Of a stretch of 64,000 nt of DNA, positions 19,493 to 29,464 are shown one piece after another. The stretch is from an uncultured Candidatus Actinomarina sp. (lineage in GTDB: Bacteria; Actinomycetota; Acidimicrobiia; Actinomarinales; Actinomarinaceae): contig CABYLQ010000001.1 in the NCBI GenBank assembly GCA_902519845.1, positions 248,001-312,000 on the forward strand, given 5' to 3'. The translations under genes were made by a program, and so were the position numbers. The first letter of the stretch is position 1, and each line of letters begins with the position of its first letter. A model generated the notes under the pieces. It was not told where the DNA came from, searched no databases, and worked only from the letters and a program-made list of their open reading frames with translations.

Positions 19493-20109
19493 GTGTAAAA
19501 TTAAAAACCTTTTCCTTAAAAGACAAAAAAGCATCCGACAAACAATACGATTTTAATTTGGAGGAAGATGTGAATATAGGACTTTTACATCAAGTAACAA
19601 AAGGCAATAGAACTAACGCAAGAAATAATACTGCATCTGTTAAAACAAGGTCCCAAGTTTCTGGAACCGGGGCAAAGCCTTGGGTTCAAAAAGGAACAGG
19701 AAGGGCTAGACATGGCTCTTTACGTTCTCCAATATTTGTTGGAGGGGGTATAGCTCATGGTCCAGGTGGAAGAGTTTACAAAGATAGAACACCAAAAAAA
19801 ATGAAGCAAAAATCTTTAAACATGTCACTTTCAAACCGAATATTAGAAAATTCGGTTTTTGTTATTGATGGTTCAGGTATAGAGAAGCCTTCTACAAAAG
19901 TAGCATCAGAAGCCCTTAAAGAATTATCAATATCAAAATCATTTGTTTTTGTATATGCAGAAGATGATGATTTTTTAATTAAATCATTTAGAAACCTAAA
20001 AAAAGCTAAAGTCACATCAGTTAAAAAACTTTCTACTTTTGATGTTATTTCTAATGAAGTAGTAGTTTTTAGTGAAAATGCTATGAACAGTATATTGGAT
20101 AAAAAATGA
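19489..20109 (+). CDS. rplD: 50S ribosomal protein L4
   Basis: A 206-residue L4. The extended loop GTGRARHGSLRSPIFVGGG lines the exit tunnel and is conserved. In gamma-proteobacteria L4 represses its operon by attenuation. That may be relevant to the terminator before rpsJ, but I see no homologous leader here. It overlaps its neighbours by 4 nt on both sides. Confidence 0.97.
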   Translation: MSVKLKTFSLKDKKASDKQYDFNLEEDVNIGLLHQVTKGNRTNARNNTASVKTRSQVSGTGAKPWVQKGTGRARHGSLRSPIFVGGGIAHGPGGRVYKDRTPKKMKQKSLNMSLSNRILENSVFVIDGSGIEKPSTKVASEALKELSISKSFVFVYAEDDDFLIKSFRNLKKAKVTSVKKLSTFDVISNEVVVFSENAMNSILDKK

Positions 20110-20393
20110 AGTATTTAGAAGATGTATTAATTCAACCATTAATATCTGAAAAGTCTTATGATCGGATTGCAGATTCAAATTCCTATACTTTTTTTGTTCA
20201 CACAAGTTCTACAAAGCCTGAAATAAAAAGAGCTGTTGAAGAAATATTTGAAGTTGACGTACTGTCAGTTAATACAATGTATAAAAAAGGAAAAAAGAAA
20301 AGGTTTGGATATGTTTTAGGTCAACAAAGCACAAGAAAAGTTGCAATTGTTACCCTCGGAGAGGGTCAAACTATAGAGGCTTTTGGGGTATAA
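20106..20393 (+). CDS. rplW: 50S ribosomal protein L23
   Basis: A 95-residue L23 with [12 protein letters not shown] at the start and the loop [13 protein letters not shown]. It lies at the tunnel exit and docks trigger factor and SRP. It overlaps the rplD stop by 4 nt; rplB follows after 2 nt. Confidence 0.97.
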   Translation: MKYLEDVLIQPLISEKSYDRIADSNSYTFFVHTSSTKPEIKRAVEEIFEVDVLSVNTMYKKGKKKRFGYVLGQQSTRKVAIVTLGEGQTIEAFGV

Positions 20394-20395
20394 GT

Positions 20396-21229
20396 ATGGG
20401 ATCAAAAAAAATCAGACCAATTACTCCAGGAATGAGAGGACACGTAACAGGAGATTTTAGTGAAATTACTAAATCTAAGCCTGAAAAAAATCTTTTACAA
20501 TCAAAAAAATCAACTGGTGGTAGAAATAATAAGGGGAGGATTACCTCTAGACATAGGGGCGGTGGCCATAAGCAAAAATATAGAGTAGTAGATTTCAAAA
20601 GGACAAAAGACGGTATACCAGCTAAAGTTGCTGGAATTGAATATGATCCAAATAGAAATTCGAGAATTGCTTTATTGCATTACGTTGATGGTGAGAAGAG
20701 CTACATAATTGCTCCTGATGGTGTATATGAAGGAAGCATGGTTGAATCTGGATCTAAAGCTGAAATTAAAGATGGTAATTGTTTACCGTTAAGAAACATT
20801 CCGGCAGGAACTTTTGTTCATGCAGTTGAGTTAAGACCAGGTGGTGGTGCAAAAATGGCAAGATCCGCTGGATCATCTGTTCAATTAATGAGTAAAGAAT
20901 CTGGATTAGCGTTACTTAGATTACCTTCTGGTGAGATGAGAACGGTCTCAATGGACTGTAGAGCAACTATTGGAAGTGTTGGAAATGCTGAAGCAGAATT
21001 AACCAAACTCGGCAAAGCTGGTAGAAAAAGATGGAAAGGCGTAAGGCCACAAACAAGAGGTGTTGCAATGAACCCTGTTGACCACCCACTTGGAGGCGGG
21101 GAAGGAAAATCATCTGGAGGAAGAACTCCTGTAAGTCCTTGGGGTAAACCAGAGGCGAAGACAAGAAAAAAGAAAAAATACAGCAATAAATCAATTGTTC
21201 GAGGTCGATCACAAAAAGGCAGAAACTAA
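20396..21229 (+). CDS. rplB: 50S ribosomal protein L2
   Basis: A 277-residue L2 with the RNA-binding core [18 protein letters not shown] and the C-terminal motif [20 protein letters not shown], including the conserved His near the peptidyl-transferase centre. Normal length; standard S10-operon position before rpsS. Confidence 0.98.
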   Translation: MGSKKIRPITPGMRGHVTGDFSEITKSKPEKNLLQSKKSTGGRNNKGRITSRHRGGGHKQKYRVVDFKRTKDGIPAKVAGIEYDPNRNSRIALLHYVDGEKSYIIAPDGVYEGSMVESGSKAEIKDGNCLPLRNIPAGTFVHAVELRPGGGAKMARSAGSSVQLMSKESGLALLRLPSGEMRTVSMDCRATIGSVGNAEAELTKLGKAGRKRWKGVRPQTRGVAMNPVDHPLGGGEGKSSGGRTPVSPWGKPEAKTRKKKKYSNKSIVRGRSQKGRN

Positions 21230-21231
21230 TA

Positions 21232-21495
21232 ATGACAAGAAGTTTACGAAAAGGACCATTTGTAGATAACCATCTATTGGTAAAAGTAGAAGATGCTCAA
21301 AACTCTGGTAATAAAAGTGTTATCAAAACATGGAGCAGAAGATCTACTGTAGTTCCAGAAATGGTAGGTCTGACAATAGCTGTACATAATGGAAAACAAC
21401 ATATCCCAATCTTTATAACTGAGGCAATGGTTGGACATAAATTAGGAGAGTTCGCACCTACAAGAACTTTTAGAGGACACCCGGGACAAAGCTAA
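21232..21495 (+). CDS. rpsS: 30S ribosomal protein S19
   Basis: An 87-residue S19 starting [15 protein letters not shown] and carrying [16 protein letters not shown]. It forms a complex with S13 in the 30S head. Its TAA stop shares one base with the rplV ATG. Confidence 0.97.
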   Translation: MTRSLRKGPFVDNHLLVKVEDAQNSGNKSVIKTWSRRSTVVPEMVGLTIAVHNGKQHIPIFITEAMVGHKLGEFAPTRTFRGHPGQS

Positions 21496-21842
21496 TGGAA
21501 AACGAAACAATTACAGCAAAAAGCAAATATATTAGACAATCTCCTTACAAATTGAGGCTTGTCTTAAATTTAATTAGAGGTTTACCTGTTTCCGAAGCTC
21601 TAGATATTTTAAAATTCACAAAAAGAAAAGCATCTGATGAAATAACAAAAGTAATTCAAAGCGCAATGGCAAATGCAGAAAACAACTTTGGATTAAATTC
21701 TAATGATCTATACATTTCAAAAGCTATTGCAGATGAAGGACCTACGCTTAAAAGATTTAGACCTAGAGCAAGAGGAAGGGCAGGAAGAATAAATAAAAGA
21801 ACCTCTCACCTAATAATTGAACTAGCAAGTACAGGGGAATAG
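21495..21842 (+). CDS. rplV: 50S ribosomal protein L22
   Basis: A 115-residue L22 with [18 protein letters not shown] at the start and the tunnel-lining hairpin near [15 protein letters not shown], the loop that changes in some macrolide-resistant strains. Translationally coupled to rpsS by a one-base overlap. Confidence 0.97.
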   Translation: MENETITAKSKYIRQSPYKLRLVLNLIRGLPVSEALDILKFTKRKASDEITKVIQSAMANAENNFGLNSNDLYISKAIADEGPTLKRFRPRARGRAGRINKRTSHLIIELASTGE

Positions 21843-21844
21843 TT

Positions 21845-22735
21845 ATGGGTCAAAAAACACATCCTTACGCATTTCGAATTGGAATAGTAAATGATTGGAA
21901 ATCACGATGGTTCAGCGATAAAGACTATACAAAACTGGTCAATCAGGATTACAGGATAAGAGAGTTTTTATCTTCTCAACTAATTAAAGGAGCGGTATCA
22001 AGAATTGATATTGAAAGAACAAGAGACAAAGTACAAGTTGATATACATACAGCTAGACCAGGTGTTGTCATTGGTAGAAAAGGTGCGGAAGCTGATAGAT
22101 TAAGGAAAGGGCTCGAGGATCTATCTAGTCAACCGGTGAAACTCAATATTATTGAAGTTAGAGAGCCTGAACTAGATGCTCAACTTTTAGCTAGAGCAGT
22201 TGCTGATCAACTTGAAAGCAGAGTCGCATTTAGAAGAGCCATGAAGAGAGCAGTTACAGGTGCATTAAAAGCAGGTGCAGAAGGCGTGAGAGTTGAGTGT
22301 TCTGGAAGATTAGGTGGAGCTGAAATGGGAAGAAGAGAATGGTATCGAGAAGGAAGAGTCCCATTGCATACTTTACGTGCTGATATTGATTTTGGTCGAG
22401 CTGCTGCCCAAACTACTGTTGGATCAATTGGGGTAAAAGTTTGGGTGTATAAAGGTGATGTTGTAGCTTCTAACAAACTTAGACAAGACAAAATAGCAGC
22501 AGAAGCTAATTTAGCAAGTGGAGGCCCTACAGCAGGAAGAGTGAAGTCAGTAAAATCAAGAGTAGAAGCTGCTGCTGGGGAGAAAAAGAAATCAAAAATT
22601 TTAGAAGCTGGCGGAGGAAAAAAGACTAACGAATCATCTTCAAAAATAGTTGAAGCTGGCGGAGGAAATAAAATAAGACCAAATGAAGCAACCCAACAGT
22701 TTGAGCAAGAAAAATCAATATTGGAAGAAGAATAG
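21845..22735 (+). CDS. rpsC: 30S ribosomal protein S3 with repeated C-terminal tail
   Basis: A 296-residue S3. The N-terminal KH domain has [18 protein letters not shown], and the C-terminal domain has [19 protein letters not shown]. After about residue 220 a charged tail carries two copies of KI(L/V)EAGGG(K/N)K. The codons for these copies are nearly identical (17-bp exact repeats at 22604-22620 and 22652-22668). Variable C-terminal tails are common on S3; this one looks duplicated. Confidence 0.97.
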   Translation: MGQKTHPYAFRIGIVNDWKSRWFSDKDYTKLVNQDYRIREFLSSQLIKGAVSRIDIERTRDKVQVDIHTARPGVVIGRKGAEADRLRKGLEDLSSQPVKLNIIEVREPELDAQLLARAVADQLESRVAFRRAMKRAVTGALKAGAEGVRVECSGRLGGAEMGRREWYREGRVPLHTLRADIDFGRAAAQTTVGSIGVKVWVYKGDVVASNKLRQDKIAAEANLASGGPTAGRVKSVKSRVEAAAGEKKKSKILEAGGGKKTNESSSKIVEAGGGNKIRPNEATQQFEQEKSILEEE

Positions 22736-22737
22736 TT

Positions 22738-23148
22738 ATGTTAATGCCAAAGAAAACAAAACATAGAAAATCTCATAGAGGTAGAAGAAGAGGTTTATCA
22801 AAAGGGGGCAACGAAGTAACTTTTGGAGATTTCGGTTTACAGGCAGTAGAAACATCCTATATTACAGCACGCCAAATAGAGGCAGCAAGAATTACAATAA
22901 CAAGAACCATGAAGAGAGGTGGAAAAGTATGGATTAACATATTTCCACATAAGCCAGTTACTCAAAAACCTGCTGAAGTAAGGATGGGTTCAGGAAAAGG
23001 TAATGTAGAGTATTATGTTGCAGTAGTAAAACCTGGAAAAATAATATTTGAAGTCTCTGGAGTCTCTGAAGAAATTGCTAAAGAAGCTATGAGAAAAGCA
23101 GGACACAAATTACCAATTAAGACAAAATTTGTAAAGAGGAACATATGA
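22738..23148 (+). CDS. rplP: 50S ribosomal protein L16
   Basis: A 136-residue L16 that starts [16 protein letters not shown] as in most bacteria, so the first of the two ATGs is preferred. [21 protein letters not shown] is also present. It helps position A-site tRNA. Confidence 0.97.
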   Translation: MLMPKKTKHRKSHRGRRRGLSKGGNEVTFGDFGLQAVETSYITARQIEAARITITRTMKRGGKVWINIFPHKPVTQKPAEVRMGSGKGNVEYYVAVVKPGKIIFEVSGVSEEIAKEAMRKAGHKLPIKTKFVKRNI

Positions 23149-23363
23149 GCGTGAACGATTTAAAAGAATTATCAATAACTGAGTTAGAAAATAAGATTTT
23201 TGATCTAAAGCGTGAATTGATGGATTCAAGGTTTGCCTTGGCAACAAGTCAAATTGAAGACACATCTGTATTCAAGAAAATAAAAAAAGAAATTGCACAA
23301 GCCAATACAATTCTTAATCAAAAAGTAAAACAAGAAAGCATAAATCAGGATTCTAATGAATAG
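23145..23363 (+). CDS. rpmC: 50S ribosomal protein L29
   Basis: A 72-residue two-helix protein with the L29 signature [20 protein letters not shown]. It sits at the tunnel exit next to L23. It overlaps rplP by 4 nt and rpsQ by 8 nt. Confidence 0.95.
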   Translation: MSVNDLKELSITELENKIFDLKRELMDSRFALATSQIEDTSVFKKIKKEIAQANTILNQKVKQESINQDSNE

Positions 23364-23619
23364 TATTGAGAGAACTTCTAGAAAAGTTAGAACAGGAGTA
23401 GTTGTCTCCGATAGTAGAGATAAGACTGTCACCGTATCTATAGAATTACAGTTTCAACATCCTAAATATGGAAAAATTGTCAAGAAAACTAGAAAACTTC
23501 ATGCTCATGATGAAAACTCTGAAGCAAAGGTAGGAGACACAGTAAAAATAACTGAAACAAAACCAGTATCAAAGACAAAAATGTGGAGAGTTGTAGAAAT
23601 AATTGAGAGAGCCAGATGA
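23356..23619 (+). CDS. rpsQ: 30S ribosomal protein S17
   Basis: An 87-residue S17, an OB-fold protein ([36 protein letters not shown]). The start lies within the end of rpmC and its stop overlaps rplN by 4 nt. Confidence 0.96.
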   Translation: MNSIERTSRKVRTGVVVSDSRDKTVTVSIELQFQHPKYGKIVKKTRKLHAHDENSEAKVGDTVKITETKPVSKTKMWRVVEIIERAR

Positions 23620-23984
23620 TACAAAAAGAATCAAGATTAAAAGTTGCAGATAATTCAGGAGCTAAAGAAGTTCTTTGTATAAAGGTAAAAGGAAGTTCTA
23701 GGATTAGATATGCTGGATTGGGCGATGTATTTACTGCAACAGTAAAAGATGCTGTTCCAGGAGGTCAAATAAAAAAAGGTGATATTGTTCAAGCCGTTGT
23801 TGTAAGAACAAGTAAAGAAACCCGAAGAAAAGATGGAACATATATAAGATTTGATGAAAATGCTTGTGTTATATTAAATGACCAAGATCAACCACGTGGT
23901 ACACGAATTTTTGGTCCTGTCGGAAGAGAATTAAGAGAAAAAAAATATATGAGAATAGTTTCGCTTGCACCAGAGGTTTTGTGA
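23616..23984 (+). CDS. rplN: 50S ribosomal protein L14
   Basis: A 122-residue L14 starting [19 protein letters not shown] and ending with the [10 protein letters not shown] motif. It contacts 16S helix 14 in an intersubunit bridge. Its TGA overlaps the rplX ATG by one base. Confidence 0.98.
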   Translation: MIQKESRLKVADNSGAKEVLCIKVKGSSRIRYAGLGDVFTATVKDAVPGGQIKKGDIVQAVVVRTSKETRRKDGTYIRFDENACVILNDQDQPRGTRIFGPVGRELREKKYMRIVSLAPEVL

Positions 23985-24286
23985 TGAAAATTCAAAAAGG
24001 TGACACAGTAAAAATAATTTCCGGAAAAGATAATGGTAAAGAAGGTAAGGTCTTACAAGTTTTTCCTAAGAAGAACCAAGTCTTGGTTGAAGGCGTAAAT
24101 GTGAATAAAAAACATCAAAAACCACAGGGACAAACCATGCAGGGTGGTGTAATTGATAAAAGCATGCCAATTCATGTTTCAAATGTAGCACTAGTTGTCA
24201 AAAAAAAGAGTGGAAGAGTAAGATATAAGTTTGATAAAAATGGAAACAAATTTAGAGTACTAGCGCAAACCGGGGATGAAGCATGA
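23984..24286 (+). CDS. rplX: 50S ribosomal protein L24
   Basis: A 100-residue L24 with the KOW motif (KIQKGDTVKIISGKDNGKEG). I start it at ATG 23984, which overlaps the rplN TGA; the GTG one codon earlier is possible but less likely. It initiates 50S assembly. Confidence 0.96.
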   Translation: MKIQKGDTVKIISGKDNGKEGKVLQVFPKKNQVLVEGVNVNKKHQKPQGQTMQGGVIDKSMPIHVSNVALVVKKKSGRVRYKFDKNGNKFRVLAQTGDEA

Positions 24287-24828
24287 TTCCAAGACTAAAA
24301 AAACAATATAGAAATGTATTAATTGATGACTTAAAAAAACAATTAAATATAAACAATACAAATGCAGTGCCAAATTTAGAGAAAATAGTAATAAATATTG
24401 GAGATGGAAAAGCAGCAACTGATGGTCGAGCACTCGAATCAATGGTTGATGAATTAACTGCAATTTCTGGTCAAAAACCAGTCATCAAAAGAGCAAAAAA
24501 ATCAATTGCCGGTTTTAAGATCCGAGAAGGAATGCCAATAGGTGTCTCTGTGACTCTCAGAGGAAATAGAATGTGGGAGTTTTATGATCGTTTTGTTCAA
24601 GTTGTTGTTCCAAGAATTCGTGACTTTAGAGGATTTAGCAAAAAATCTTTTGATGGCAATGGTAATTTTTCTCTTGGACTTAACGAGCAGCTTGTATTTC
24701 CAGAAGTTGAATATGATAAAGTTAGGGACATAAGAGGTATGAACATAACAATTTGTACAACTGCGAGTGATAATCAAGATGGATATGGCTTACTTAATGC
24801 ACTTGGGTTTCCATTTAGAGAGGATTAA
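24283..24828 (+). CDS. rplE: 50S ribosomal protein L5
   Basis: A 181-residue L5 with [13 protein letters not shown] near the start, [20 protein letters not shown] in the middle and the [12 protein letters not shown]-terminal strand. It binds 5S rRNA. It overlaps rplX by 4 nt. Confidence 0.98.
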   Translation: MIPRLKKQYRNVLIDDLKKQLNINNTNAVPNLEKIVINIGDGKAATDGRALESMVDELTAISGQKPVIKRAKKSIAGFKIREGMPIGVSVTLRGNRMWEFYDRFVQVVVPRIRDFRGFSKKSFDGNGNFSLGLNEQLVFPEVEYDKVRDIRGMNITICTTASDNQDGYGLLNALGFPFRED

Positions 24829-24830
24829 TT

Positions 24831-25136
24831 ATGGCTAAAACAAGCAAAATAGTTAAAAATAATAAAAGAGAACAAACTGCTAATTTTTATTCCTCAAAAA
24901 GAAAAGAATTATTAGACATTGTTAGAGATCCAGAATCTTCATACGATGAAAAAAGAGAAGCTCAAAAAAAGATTGCAAAAATGCCACGTGATGCCTCAGC
25001 AACAAGACATCGAAATAGATGTCAAGTAACTGGAAGACCAAGAGGAAATCTAAGAAAGTTTGGCATGTCAAGGAACACTTTTCGTGATTTAGCATTAAAG
25101 GGTGAGCTTCCAGGAATAAAGAAAGCATCTTGGTAA
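24831..25136 (+). CDS. rpsN: 30S ribosomal protein S14 (long, zinc-free form)
   Basis: A 101-residue S14 of the long type, ending PGIKKASW. The short form carries two CxxC pairs; here only one Cys remains ([11 protein letters not shown]), so no zinc ribbon can form. In bacteria with both forms the zinc-free paralogue is usually Zur-regulated and elsewhere; here it occupies the main spc-operon slot. Confidence 0.97.
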   Translation: MAKTSKIVKNNKREQTANFYSSKRKELLDIVRDPESSYDEKREAQKKIAKMPRDASATRHRNRCQVTGRPRGNLRKFGMSRNTFRDLALKGELPGIKKASW

Positions 25137-25138
25137 AA

Positions 25139-25537
25139 ATGGTTAATGATCCAATTTCAGATTTTTTAACACGATTAAGAAATGCAACATTAGTATCAAA
25201 ATCTAATGTAGAAATACCTCATTCAAAATTTAAATATGAACTTGCGAAGCTATTTAAAGATGAGGGTTACGTAAGCGATATTGAAATAAAAGGTGAAGGA
25301 GCAAAAAGAGTCATTGACTTAACAATTAAATTTTCTGAAGAAGGTAAGTCAGTAATAGCTGGTTTGAATAGACTTTCAAAACCTGGAAGAAGAGTTTATT
25401 CATCTTTTAATGAGCTACCAAGGACTAATGGTGGATTAGGAACTGTGGTGGTTTCAACGTCAAGAGGCTTATTATCAGATTCCGAAGCAAGGAAAAGAAA
25501 ACTTGGTGGAGAATTGATATGTGAGGTCTGGTCATGA
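25139..25537 (+). CDS. rpsH: 30S ribosomal protein S8
   Basis: A 132-residue S8 (NDPISDFLTRLRNATLVSK; C-terminal GGELICEVWS). I chose ATG 25139 because the longer TTG start overlaps rpsN and adds residues not seen in the family. S8 is the usual spc-operon autoregulator in E. coli; no matching site is evident here. Confidence 0.95.
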   Translation: MVNDPISDFLTRLRNATLVSKSNVEIPHSKFKYELAKLFKDEGYVSDIEIKGEGAKRVIDLTIKFSEEGKSVIAGLNRLSKPGRRVYSSFNELPRTNGGLGTVVVSTSRGLLSDSEARKRKLGGELICEVWS

Positions 25538-26088
25538 GTAGGATAGGAAATAAACCAATCGTTATTCCAGAAAATGTTGAAGTCAAATTAGATGATAAAA
25601 AAATATTTGTCAAAGGCTCAAAAGGAGAATTAACAACTGAAATTTTGGATGAAAGAATTAAGTTTGAAATCAATGAAGGTATTCTAAAATTTAGTCGAGA
25701 ATCTGAGGATAAATCTGTTAAAAGTTTACATGGATTGTACAGATCTTTAGTTGCAAACAACATTATTGGTGTAAGTGAAGGTTATTCAAAAACTTTAACA
25801 CTCCAGGGAGTTGGGCATAGAGTTACACTGAAGGGAAACGATTTAGAGATATTGTGCGGGTTTTCACATCCAGTTTTATTTAAGAAAGTAGAAAGTATTT
25901 CATTCGAGGTACCAGATCAAAATACAATTATTGTTTCTGGAATAGATAAAGGTCTTGTAGGACAAGTTGCTGCTGATATAAGGTCTATAAAACCTCCAGA
26001 ACCTTATAAAGGCAAGGGAATTAGATATCAAGACGAGTATGTTAGAAGAAAAGCTGGAAAAGCAGCTGTGGCAACTACAGGAGCTTAA
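25534..26088 (+). CDS. rplF: 50S ribosomal protein L6
   Basis: A 184-residue L6 starting MSRIGNKPIVIPENVEV and ending with the motif IKPPEPYKGKGIRYQDE. It binds near the sarcin-ricin loop. It overlaps rpsH by 4 nt. Confidence 0.97.
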   Translation: MSRIGNKPIVIPENVEVKLDDKKIFVKGSKGELTTEILDERIKFEINEGILKFSRESEDKSVKSLHGLYRSLVANNIIGVSEGYSKTLTLQGVGHRVTLKGNDLEILCGFSHPVLFKKVESISFEVPDQNTIIVSGIDKGLVGQVAADIRSIKPPEPYKGKGIRYQDEYVRRKAGKAAVATTGA

Positions 26089-26089
26089 T

Positions 26090-26437
26090 ATGAGAAAATC
26101 AGATCAAAGATTAAAAAGAAAAGTTAGAATTCGAAAAAAAGTTTATGGAGATTCCAACAAACCACGTCTAGCTGTTTATAAAAGTAATAAAAATATCTAT
26201 GTGCAAGCTATAGACGACTTGAATAATACAACTATTGGCTCAGCAAGCACTTTATCAAAAGAATTAAAGGTCGAAAGACTTACAATTGATGCCGCAAAAA
26301 AAGTAGGAGAACTTATGGGCGACATTCTAAATAAAAATAAAATAGAAGAAGCCGTTTTTGATCGCGGGGGATACATCTACCATGGAAGAGTCAAAGCTTT
26401 AGCTGATGGTATAAGAGAAAAAGGAATTAAATTTTAA
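26090..26437 (+). CDS. rplR: 50S ribosomal protein L18
   Basis: A 115-residue L18 ([40 protein letters not shown]), a 5S rRNA binder. I chose ATG 26090, the first codon after the rplF stop; the longer frame from 26039 is inside rplF. Confidence 0.96.
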   Translation: MRKSDQRLKRKVRIRKKVYGDSNKPRLAVYKSNKNIYVQAIDDLNNTTIGSASTLSKELKVERLTIDAAKKVGELMGDILNKNKIEEAVFDRGGYIYHGRVKALADGIREKGIKF

Positions 26438-26988
26438 TGGCAGAAGTAGAGTTACAAGAAAACGTAATACACATAAACAGAGTCGCAAAAGTTGTTAAGG
26501 GTGGAAGAAATTTTGCTTTTACAGCTCTTGTAGCTGTTGGAGATGGAAATGGTAATGCTGGCATTGGCTACGGAAAAGGTTCAGAGGTTCCTTTAGCAAT
26601 ACAAAAAGCTATAGAAAATGCAAAGAAAAATATTCATCCGATACCAATGGCAGGCTCAACGATAGTTCATACAATAACTGGTGAACACGGATCTTCTAAA
26701 GTTTTACTTAAACCTGCAGCTCCTGGAACAGGGGTTATTGCAGGAGGCGCTGCTCGTCAAGTTTTAGAGGTCGCCGGAATCAAGGATATTCTTGCAAAAT
26801 CTCTAGGATCTCCAACCCATTTAAATGTCGCTAAGGCAACATTAAACGGACTACTAGGTCAGCGAACACCTGATGAGGTTGCAAAACTTAGAGGTAAGAA
26901 GGCTATGGAAATTGCACCAAAAGGATTGGTCGATGCTTATGAAAAAACAAAAGCAGAAAGAAAGCTTAGAGAAGATGCAAAAGGTTAA
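26437..26988 (+). CDS. rpsE: 30S ribosomal protein S5
   Basis: A 183-residue S5 with the N-terminal dsRBD-like part ([20 protein letters not shown]) and the C-terminal [17 protein letters not shown]. It acts in decoding accuracy. The ATG shares a base with the rplR stop. Its last 14 nt overlap rpmD. Confidence 0.98.
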   Translation: MAEVELQENVIHINRVAKVVKGGRNFAFTALVAVGDGNGNAGIGYGKGSEVPLAIQKAIENAKKNIHPIPMAGSTIVHTITGEHGSSKVLLKPAAPGTGVIAGGAARQVLEVAGIKDILAKSLGSPTHLNVAKATLNGLLGQRTPDEVAKLRGKKAMEIAPKGLVDAYEKTKAERKLREDAKG

Positions 26989-27157
26989 AATTACTTTGAG
27001 GAGATCTCTTATTGGTCAAGGATTTAAAGCTAAAGAAACTATAAAATCTTTGGGTCTAAAAAAAATTAATTCATCTGTAGTTAGAGAAATGGATGATAGT
27101 CTTGCCGGAATGTTAGATAAAGTAAAACATCTAGTTGAAACAGAGGATGTAAAATAA
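26975..27157 (+). CDS. rpmD: 50S ribosomal protein L30
   Basis: A 60-residue L30 ([29 protein letters not shown]). I chose ATG 26975, inside the last codons of rpsE, because it gives the family's normal length; longer frames are rpsE shadows. Confidence 0.95.
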   Translation: MQKVKITLRRSLIGQGFKAKETIKSLGLKKINSSVVREMDDSLAGMLDKVKHLVETEDVK

Positions 27158-27607
27158 ATGAGTAAAATAAAATTTCATCATCTTAAACCAACTCCAGGAT
27201 CATCTAAATCTAAGCTTCGTAAAGGACGAGGAGAATCTGGTAAAAGAGGCAAAACTGCAGGAAGAGGAACTAAGGGTACAGGAGCGCGTAAAACAGTACC
27301 TGCTTACTTTGAAGGTGGTCAAATACCGCTTTATAGAAGAATACCAAAGTTAAAGGGTCTTAAAAATACTCCAAAAATGTCATATGTTGTAGTGAATGTA
27401 TCAGACCTTCAGGAAAAAAATTTAAAAGGAGATATTGATCCAGATGTCTTACAACAAAATGGTCTAACAAGAAAAAAAGGACTAGTAAAGGTTTTGGGCA
27501 ATGGAGATATCACAAATACTGTAAATATAAAAGTACATGCCTTCAGTGAGTCTGCAAAGAAAAAAATTGAAGATGCCGGCGGGACTGTAGAAGTTATAGA
27601 GGTTTAA
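27158..27607 (+). CDS. rplO: 50S ribosomal protein L15
   Basis: A 149-residue L15 with the Gly/Arg-rich N-terminal extension (KLRKGRGESGKRGKTAGRG) and a C-terminal fold ending EDAGGTVEVIEV. It starts immediately after the rpmD stop and precedes secY. Confidence 0.97.
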   Translation: MSKIKFHHLKPTPGSSKSKLRKGRGESGKRGKTAGRGTKGTGARKTVPAYFEGGQIPLYRRIPKLKGLKNTPKMSYVVVNVSDLQEKNLKGDIDPDVLQQNGLTRKKGLVKVLGNGDITNTVNIKVHAFSESAKKKIEDAGGTVEVIEV

Positions 27608-27608
27608 A

Positions 27609-28922
27609 GTGAAGCTTTCAATTTTTAGATATATGTTTAAAATTCCTGATCTAAGAAAACGTATAATTTTTACATTGATTATGTTTGGTGTGTATAGGCT
27701 GGGAGCTGCAGTACCAGTCCCAGGAGTTGACTTAGAAGCTGTACAAAGATTGACAGACTCAGGTTCACAAGCCGGAATCTATGGCCTATTAAATTTATTT
27801 TCTGGAGGAGCCTTAGAAACATTTTCTGTTTTTGCACTTGGAATTATGCCCTATATTACTTCAAGTATTATTCTTCAACTTTTAACAGTTGTTATTCCAC
27901 GATTACAAAAACTACAAGAAGAGGGCGAATCTGGTAAAAAAGTTATCACACAATGGACTAGGTATATAACTGTTGTTTTAGCATTACTTCAATCGACTGG
28001 GTTAACCTACATTTTTTCAAGAGGAAGTTTAACCGGAGGAATATCTTTGATTCCAAACTATACCCCATCAAGAGTTGGATTAATTGTACTTACTATGACT
28101 GCTGGGACAGCATTTATCATGTGGCTAGGAGAATTAATTTCACAAAGAGGGATTGGTAATGGAATGTCTTTAATTATCTTTGCAAGTATTATCAGCCAAT
28201 TACCTGCAAGCTTTGGTGGAGCATACCAGGTTACTGCTGGTCAGGGAAGAATTGGTCAATTTAGCTTTCTTGTTTTAATGTTTTTTCTTATGATTGTAGG
28301 AATTATTTACGTTGAACAAGGTCAAAGAAGAATACCAATCCAATTTGCAAAAAGAGTTAGAGGAAGAAAAGTTATGGGGGGTCAAAGTACATATATACCA
28401 TTGAAAGTGAACAGTGCTGGCGTGATTCCTGTTATTTTTGCTACGAGCGTTCTCTTCTTTCCAGCATTAATAGCTACTTCACTTCCACAAGATAATAATA
28501 TTACAGCAGGAATAAGAAATTGGATTGATGTAAACCTAGCCAACTCTCAAGGAACTAGTTGGTTTTATATATTCTTTTTAGGTATGTTAATAATTTTTTT
28601 CACCTATTTTTACACCACAATACAATTTGATCCAGTAAGACAATCTGACATGATAAGAAGACAAGGTGGTTTTGTCCCTGGTGTGCGTCCAGGTATTTCA
28701 ACAACAAATTACTTGTCTCATATAATTAGCAGAATTACATTACCAGGTTCAGTATTTTTAGCATCCGTAGCAGTTTTACCCTCTATAGCCTCAGCAATTT
28801 GGGATATTCCTTTAGGTTTCAGTGGTATATCTATATTAATAACCGTTGGTGTGGCTCTTGAAACTATGAAACAAATCGAAAGTCAATTAAGTATGAGAAA
28901 CTACGAAGGATTTGTTGATTGA
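27609..28922 (+). CDS. secY: Preprotein translocase subunit SecY
   Basis: A 437-residue SecY with ten predicted transmembrane helices, a plug region after helix 1 (GVYRLGAAVPVPGVD), RRIPIQFAKRVRGRK in loop C4 and IRRQGGFVPGVRPGIST in loop C5. It starts at GTG 27609. With SecE (3705) it forms the translocon. It overlaps adk by 4 nt. Confidence 0.98.
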   Translation: MKLSIFRYMFKIPDLRKRIIFTLIMFGVYRLGAAVPVPGVDLEAVQRLTDSGSQAGIYGLLNLFSGGALETFSVFALGIMPYITSSIILQLLTVVIPRLQKLQEEGESGKKVITQWTRYITVVLALLQSTGLTYIFSRGSLTGGISLIPNYTPSRVGLIVLTMTAGTAFIMWLGELISQRGIGNGMSLIIFASIISQLPASFGGAYQVTAGQGRIGQFSFLVLMFFLMIVGIIYVEQGQRRIPIQFAKRVRGRKVMGGQSTYIPLKVNSAGVIPVIFATSVLFFPALIATSLPQDNNITAGIRNWIDVNLANSQGTSWFYIFFLGMLIIFFTYFYTTIQFDPVRQSDMIRRQGGFVPGVRPGISTTNYLSHIISRITLPGSVFLASVAVLPSIASAIWDIPLGFSGISILITVGVALETMKQIESQLSMRNYEGFVD

Positions 28923-29464
28923 CGGACATCACTATTTTTCTTGGACCACCTGGTGCAGGAAAAGGGACTCAAGCTGAAAAAATATCTGAAAAATTTAATA
29001 TACCTCACATCTCTACTGGTGTGATGCTTAGAGAACATGTTGAGAACGAGACAGAATTGGGTCTTGTTGCTAAAGAAATATTGAATAAAGGAAATCTTGT
29101 TTCTGATGAGCTAGTTACTTCTATGCTCATTGAAAGATTAGAAAATGATGATTGTGAAAAAGGTGCAATTTTAGATGGTTTCCCTAGAACAATTACTCAA
29201 GCTGAAAGTCTTAACATCGAAGGCTTGAATATAAAAACTGTCATTTTATTTGAAGTAAATGAAACTGAGTTAATAAAACGAATGGTTGAAAGAGGCAGAG
29301 AAGACGACACAGAAGAGTCAATAAAGGTTAGGTTAGATGTGTATCGAGATGAAACTTTACCTTTAATAAAATTTTATGATGATAAAGATGTACTAAAAAC
29401 TGTTGATGCATTTGGAGATATAGATGAAATTTTCAACCATATCTCAGGTCTTATAAAAACATGA
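28919..29464 (+). CDS. adk: Adenylate kinase, short-LID form
   Basis: A 181-residue enzyme converting AMP and ATP to two ADP. The P-loop is GPPGAGKGTQ, the AMP site DGFPRT, and the LID region reads ERGREDDTEESIKVRLD. The LID is the short type, without the four-Cys zinc module of Firmicutes enzymes; short LIDs are usual in Actinobacteria. Translation starts at TTG 28919 overlapping the secY stop. Confidence 0.96.
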   Translation: MTDITIFLGPPGAGKGTQAEKISEKFNIPHISTGVMLREHVENETELGLVAKEILNKGNLVSDELVTSMLIERLENDDCEKGAILDGFPRTITQAESLNIEGLNIKTVILFEVNETELIKRMVERGREDDTEESIKVRLDVYRDETLPLIKFYDDKDVLKTVDAFGDIDEIFNHISGLIKT

